From: Gigaspora rosea
Lineage: Eukaryota > Glomeromycota > Glomeromycetes > Diversisporales > Gigasporaceae
Direction: 5' to 3'
DNA: 64,000 nucleotides
Assembly (NCBI GenBank): GCA_003550325.1
Contig: QKWP01000687.1
Location: forward strand, 1 to 64,000
Shown here in pieces: positions 59,349 to 64,000 of the stretch; the first letter of the stretch is position 1, and each line of letters begins with the position of its first letter. Under the pieces are notes generated by a model. That model saw nothing but the letters and a program-made list of their open reading frames with translations, made no database searches and had not been told where the DNA came from. Position numbers and translations under genes: made by a program.

Positions 59349-60117
59349 ATTAAATAAATTAATAAATAAGATGAATAATGCCAGGGTTGGTAATAGTATA
59401 CTCAATTTAGAATATTACCAATGGAGTGAATGGAACCTATTGGAGTGAATGGAGCGAATAGCTCTAATAGAAAAATTTAATGAAGCTAATGAAGAAAAAG
59501 GTTCTAATTTCTAACTTTATATATCGATAGCTCGATCTGTTGAAACAAACAGGTCAAACGGATCAATGTTGGTTGGTTTTTATTGGCTCTATTCAGAATT
59601 TATTCTTAATGGAGCAATGGAGCAATATCAATAGAATTTTTTTTTAATGTTAAGGTGAGGTTATGCCTCTGGACTTTATTGAGTGTATATTAATCGCTAT
59701 AATATATTGCTTACAATTATTATACTATCTACTAAGTACCGAGACTTGAACTAATTTATCCATAACCTAAACCTACCAGAGCCTACTATACTCCCATTTA
59801 TATAGCTAGCCTAGTTTTTGGATGTTCCTTTTTTCCCAACCAACTGTTAGTATTCACATGTCCACCACTTCCTAATATCGTCACTTCCAATTTGGTGTAT
59901 GTAATTCCAGGTAGGCGCTTTCTGCTTCCAAATTGGTGTACCTAGTTCCTTACTAGCATACTTCTCGGGAGTTCATATCTCAAGCCATGCAGCTACCTCT
60001 ACCACATTGGGTAAGTATCTTAAGCCTGCATGCTGCCGCAACTAGCCGATTTTCTGCAACTTGGGGACCCAGAATTTGGCATTCTGAATTTGGAAATATG
60101 TGAATGACTGTACTTAC
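59349..60117. other. Non-coding; GGAGTGAATGGA patch and start of a GC-richer block
   Basis: 59430-59470 and 59610-59632 repeat AATGGAG(T/C). From about 59650 composition becomes clearly less AT-rich; this continues beyond the hAT insertion to about 61970. TTCCAATTTGGTGTA and TTCCAAATTGGTGTA recur at 59887 and 59926. No protein recognised. Confidence 0.45.
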
Positions 60118-60125
60118 CGCTATGG

Positions 60126-61087
60126 CAGTGATGTCACTTGGTTATTTGGCCGGCCAATGGCCGTGGCCATTGGCTGAGGCCAAAAGGCCAAAAATATAAA
60201 TTTCATTTTTGGCCGAAACAGCCAAATAAAACTAGTAATTTGATTGGTTAAATCTTCACTTAAGTAATTTTTCTATATAACTTACTAAACCTTTGTTTAT
60301 TAAACCTTTGCTCAAATTACTTATTAAACCTTTGTTCAAATTATACTTTTATATAACTTTTTAAACCTTCGCTTAAATTATTTTTATATAGTTTATTAAA
60401 CTTTCACTTAAATTATTTTTATATAAGTTATTAAACCTTCACTTAAATTATTTTTTATATAATTTATTAACTTTCGCTAGATTTTTTTTTATATAGCTTA
60501 ACAATTATTACTTAAGTTATCTTATATATTAATATGCTTTCAAAACGAACTTTCAAGCAAACTATTATAATTAAAAAAGAACTTGAAAAGAATCGTTAGA
60601 TTTAATTATTCTTTCACGTATAGTTAAATATCGATCCGTTCTATAAGTTTTATTAATTCCAATAGTTCGTCAATTTCTTTATCGCAACTTTAGTAATAGC
60701 ACATGAAAATAGATACTATAGTGTTAATTAACTTTTTTTGGGAAGGTAATATACAATAAATACAATTCAAGAATATTGGTTCTTATAGTTAATAGTGTGG
60801 CTTTAAACAAAACCAGTACGTATATGTAATATATATTAACATTAGTATGCATATAATACAGTATTTTTATATACATTTCTTTTTTATTACTATACAGAGA
60901 AATTTGGCCACTTGGCCGTTTGGCCATTTGGCCATTGGCCAACGGCCATATTGGCCAAATAATTTTTATTGGCCTGGCCAATTGACTTTCAACTTTGGCC
61001 GCAAAATTTTGGCCATTTTGGCCAAATAATTATATATTGGCCGATGGCCAATTAAATTTTCTTTGGCCGATTAAATTGCCATCACTG
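60126..61087. mobile_element. hAT-type element, 962 bp, 8-bp TSD CGCTATGG
   Basis: TIRs CAGTGATG and CATCACTG. CGCTATGG on both flanks (60118-60125, 61088-61095). Both arms are dense in TTGGCC/GGCCAA; the left interior repeats TTATTAAACCTTCACTTAAA four to five times (60290-60480). No transposase. Confidence 0.93.
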
Positions 61088-61975
61088 CGCTATGGTAACG
61101 AGTACCTAGGCATGTTTCGCTGAAGCTTCCAGTCCCTGATGTAGTTGAATGGCATCATGAGGCTCGGCCAACCCAATCTACCACTACATGCACTTATACT
61201 AGCTATACCTGTTACTAGTGGTTCCAGATCCTCTTAACGTCCTAAGACTCCCATATGGGTACACCCAGAGCTCCGTTGGGCTTTGACATGTACACACCTC
61301 CATGTTTCTACTTCTTGTTGGTCGGTTAGTTCTGTCTGCCCTTGTAGGGTTCATTTTGATCCCTAGTACTCTTATCCGACACTTACAACTTTATACCGAT
61401 CCCTCCCAAACTACCAAGTCAGTTGGCCTGGAAGAATTGGTCTGCTCGGCTTTATGTGCTGATAGTCTCCCTTTCCTTGGTACCTACTTCCGAAACATAG
61501 GTCCTTTTCCTTCAGTACGACTCTAGCGGCCAGGTTGGTGTTCCCTTTTGCCATAGGGTATATTCCATTCAGTTCTCCAGTTTCCGGTTGTAAGGGCTTT
61601 TGTAGCACCGTAGAAGGATCTTCCTTACCTCCCTATTTGGGGCTTGCCAAACGGGTTTCAATTGTTTCGGTCCCTTGAATTGTTTGTGTAACTTACACAA
61701 CTGCGCTGATGCTCCCATTCAAGATAGTGGTACCAAGATTACAGGTAATATACCCGACCGATTGATGAACAAATGTTACTATAACACAGGCCTATTTTCC
61801 AATTCTGTTCCAGTGGGATTTGAACTCTAGACCTGCCACTTGGGGGGTACAACCAGACAGCTTCTCTATGTTGCCACACCCTTAATATCAATAGAATTGT
61901 TCTCCATTCGTCCCAATGAATAAATGTGCCAACCCTGAGTGGCGCTTTATGCAATCTATTATACTAGTATCATAC
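61088..61975. other. GC-richer block, probable retroposon remnant
   Basis: Continuation of the block starting at 59650. Composition is unlike the rest of the window, without an open frame of convincing length on either strand. Probably an old interspersed element of unknown class, split by the hAT insertion. Confidence 0.4.
61797..61885 (-). other. tRNA-like segment (tRNA relic or SINE head)
   Basis: On the minus strand, GTGTGGCAACATAGAG resembles an A box and GAGTTCAAATCCCACT a B box (GGTTCAAATCC-like), at about tRNA spacing. The acceptor and T stems do not pair well, so it is not a functional tRNA. Lies at the edge of the GC-richer block, consistent with a tRNA-derived SINE. Confidence 0.35.
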
Positions 61976-63119
61976 AAATATGCAGGATCTCTTCTACATA
62001 TTATGCTATTGAATATTTGTATTGTATCTCTAATTCTATTTTGATAACGATGTTCAACATAATTTATTTCATTTAAAAGTGAACATTAACATCATACGAA
62101 ATGTGATTAATGATTACTATATCACTATGTGAAAATGATTGACAAATTCATCATCTTTGATAATCAACAACTATTATTTCATCAACACAGTAAAAAATAC
62201 TACAACAAACAAAACAAAAAGCAAAAAATACAAAACATAATGAAAAAATATGAAATTATATTAGAATAATGAATATAAGGAACAGAAATGTTCTGACATA
62301 TTCGATTGCATAGGCAATTAATATAAGATACAAAAACAACTGAATAATAAAACCCAATCATTTAGTATCATTAGAATTTTGGTAAAGAATGACCTAATGG
62401 TTTCACACATTTGAAATAAATATAGAGACTAATTCTGATTAGAAAAATCATTTAAGCAAAAAAGGTTAACCCAGTCAACCAGCCTGATCTTTCTTAGGAT
62501 TGTACTGGTAATATGATTTTTCCATTGTCCTGTATACTAATAAGAATAAAAATTTTTGATTAATGCATTTATAATAAGCTATTTGAATTTACAGTACATA
62601 AATATAGTAGATGCTAATAAAGAATGTTTTATTTATTAATCAATATATTTATACTATAATCATAGTTTAGAAAATAAAGTATAGAAATACAACACAAATA
62701 CTAAAAATCCAACAACAAAAGTAAATTTGGAAAATTCACATTTTATGGTATTGTGTTGTTTAAGGTCGTTAATAAGGGTATTAAAAAATTTTATAATAAT
62801 TACTCAAATATTATAATAGTTACTTACCATAATAACAGTTATAATATCTTACATATTTCTGTTAGTTTTCCTATATTTAGGTTATATTTTTCATATATGA
62901 CCAGTTAAAGTGAACAGATTCAGAATTGAAGTATATAAATAGATTAAAATATTAATTATACTTATTTTATATTTAATTTTCTATATAAAATTTGATAGAA
63001 TAAAATGCGCATGATTTGGAAACATGCGCATTAATATGCATTCATGTGCATGATTGAGAAATAATGCATACGCAAGAAACCTATTTCTAATTATTATTTT
63101 TGCAATGAGATGGTTTCGT
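61976..63119. other. AT-rich interval, no gene
   Basis: Right interior of the giant inverted-repeat pair. ATGCGCAT cluster at 63000-63058. Nothing else recognised. Confidence 0.4.
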
Positions 63120-63279
63120 CATGCGTTACCCATCATTAACTTGGGTCTGACCCAACTCAAGTTTTTCTGACCTGAGTCTGATTCAACCCAGATTTGATCT
63201 GACCCAACCTGATCTGAGTTGGGTCTGATATAGGTCAGGTTGGGTCAGACCTGACCCAGCTAGAACCCCTAGTACATAG

Positions 63280-64000
63280 TACAAAAAATTACAAAATGTC
63301 TCAGTACTATAAGGACAAAGAAGAAGTCTCAATTTAATATGGATTTAGAATCTATGTACAAAAATTTTTTTGTAAAAGAACAGAAAGAACAGGTGCATGT
63401 TCTGAAAGAAGCAAAAATCAGAATGCTCAAAAAAGATAAATGAATTGCAAAATATTTGGGGCTAGAAAAATAGAAATAGTTTATATAGTAAGACAACTTT
63501 TAGAAATATATAGCTGGATCGAGCAAAAAAAGCTAGGAATTTAAAGATCTTAAGGGAAGAGAACGAACTAATAGGAATGAATTTAGAGTCAGAAAAAAGA
63601 GTGAAAGCCTTTCTGTAATAGGAAAATTGTCCAAATCAGAGATAGAAACTAGAATCAAAAAAGAAAACAAGCTAAAAAAAAAGCTTTTATTGGAATTGAA
63701 ATGTGGTATTATGAATTACAGTACAGAAGAAATTAAAGGAAAATTAAAGAAAAGAATGCACAAGTACTAAAAAAAAGACCAAGAGAAAAGTAGTTAAAGA
63801 AATAGTAGTAGTTGACAGAATAACCAAATGAGTTAAAAAGAAAATACAAGAAAATATAGTGATAGAGGATAAAAGTAAAAACATATAGCATATTGATGAT
63901 AGAGTAAGAACAAAAGAAAAAGACAATATGGAAAACCTTGCTACAAATATACAAAATTAGCTTTGATGGATGAAGGCTCTAGTGCAGTGCAAGAACTTTA
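63280..64000 (+). pseudogene. Coiled-coil-coding remnant, runs off the window
   Basis: Purine-rich plus strand. Pieces of a charged, coil-like protein can be read in different frames: DLESMYKNFFVKEQKEQVHV (63341 on), LKEAKIRMLKKDK, then KLSKSEIETRIKKENKLKKK (about 63622-63690) and STEEIKGKLKKRMHKY (to about 63769). Many stops and shifts. No family recognised. The minus-strand frames here are low-complexity. Confidence 0.4.

Larger units (their letters stand above)
56639..63271. repeat. Giant inverted-repeat pair, about 6.6 kb apart
   Basis: The left arm (56639-56880) is packed with GGGTTGGGTTGGG and ACCCAACTCAGGTCTGA and ends GAGTTAATGATGGGTAATGC. The right arm (63120-63271) starts with the complement (GCGTTACCCATCATTAACT) and ends AGAACCCCTA. 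ATGCGCAT clusters also pair (57258-57310 and 63000-63058). Ends are hAT-like (TAGTGG/CCCCTA), but the 8-bp flanks do not match. The interval contains at least two further elements. Confidence 0.6.

Noticed and set aside
60724..61029. Frames of 60-85 residues with WPFGHLAIGQ-like text
   Set aside because: Readings of the GGCCAA arm repeats of a hAT-type element.
61739..61954. 71-residue frame containing SGRSRVQIPL
   Set aside because: This string is typical of a tRNA-like B-box region read as protein; no other coding support.
63733..63954. Two minus-strand hydrophobic frames
   Set aside because: Complement of a purine-rich, coil-coding remnant on the plus strand; low complexity.

Overview
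The window looks like nuclear DNA of an arbuscular mycorrhizal fungus of the Rhizophagus type. This is inferred from very low GC content, short GT-AG introns of about 60-140 nt, protein kinases fused to Sel1 repeats, a fungal tyrosinase, and dense short inverted-repeat transposons. Species cannot be fixed from sequence alone. Only two genes read as intact. Both are on the minus strand, and their exon models below join in frame. (1) 12474-15499 has five exons and encodes 735 aa: an N-terminal helical-bundle domain resembling the MLKL/adaptor type, a kinase fold with an altered catalytic core (HHD for HRD, NFR for DFG), and C-terminal Sel1 repeats. (2) 46575-48571 has three exons and encodes a 604-aa tyrosinase with both copper sites and a hydrophobic N-terminus on its own short exon.

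The other recognisable protein genes are decayed. 6559-9696 is a Sel1-array gene that splices into a C-terminal kinase, with several frameshifts and stops. 15909-17949 is a kinase followed by a TPR-like fragment and leucine-rich repeats, broken by two small transposon insertions. 28414-29675 is a secreted chymotrypsin-fold protease whose catalytic-triad codons survive. 32469-33935 is a DIRS-like reverse transcriptase/RNase H. 3217-3647 is a small coiled-coil gene with a frame break, and 63280-64000 is a coil-coding remnant. A hAT transposase C-terminus lies at 51823-52014.

Region by region: 0.1-6.5 kb is foldback DNA, minisatellites and TIR elements. 6.5-18 kb is the kinase/Sel1/LRR block. 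18-28 kb is repeat-rich, non-coding DNA with segmental copies and a 1.46-kb TIR element. 28-34 kb holds the protease and retroelement relics. 34-46 kb is a stack of hAT, mariner-like and unclassified MITEs, a 262-bp satellite and a 553-bp tandem duplication. 46.5-48.6 kb is the tyrosinase. 49-64 kb is nested hAT-type elements, one pair of arms spanning about 6.6 kb.

The surviving genes do not form a pathway. The kinase-Sel1 gene is probably signalling and the tyrosinase probably phenol oxidation, perhaps secreted. The clearest theme is transposon biology: eight insertions, from seven hAT-type elements, are bounded by exact 8-bp target-site duplications that I could read directly, and some are nested in one another. 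The most interesting single gene is the MLKL-NTD-like/pseudokinase/Sel1 protein.
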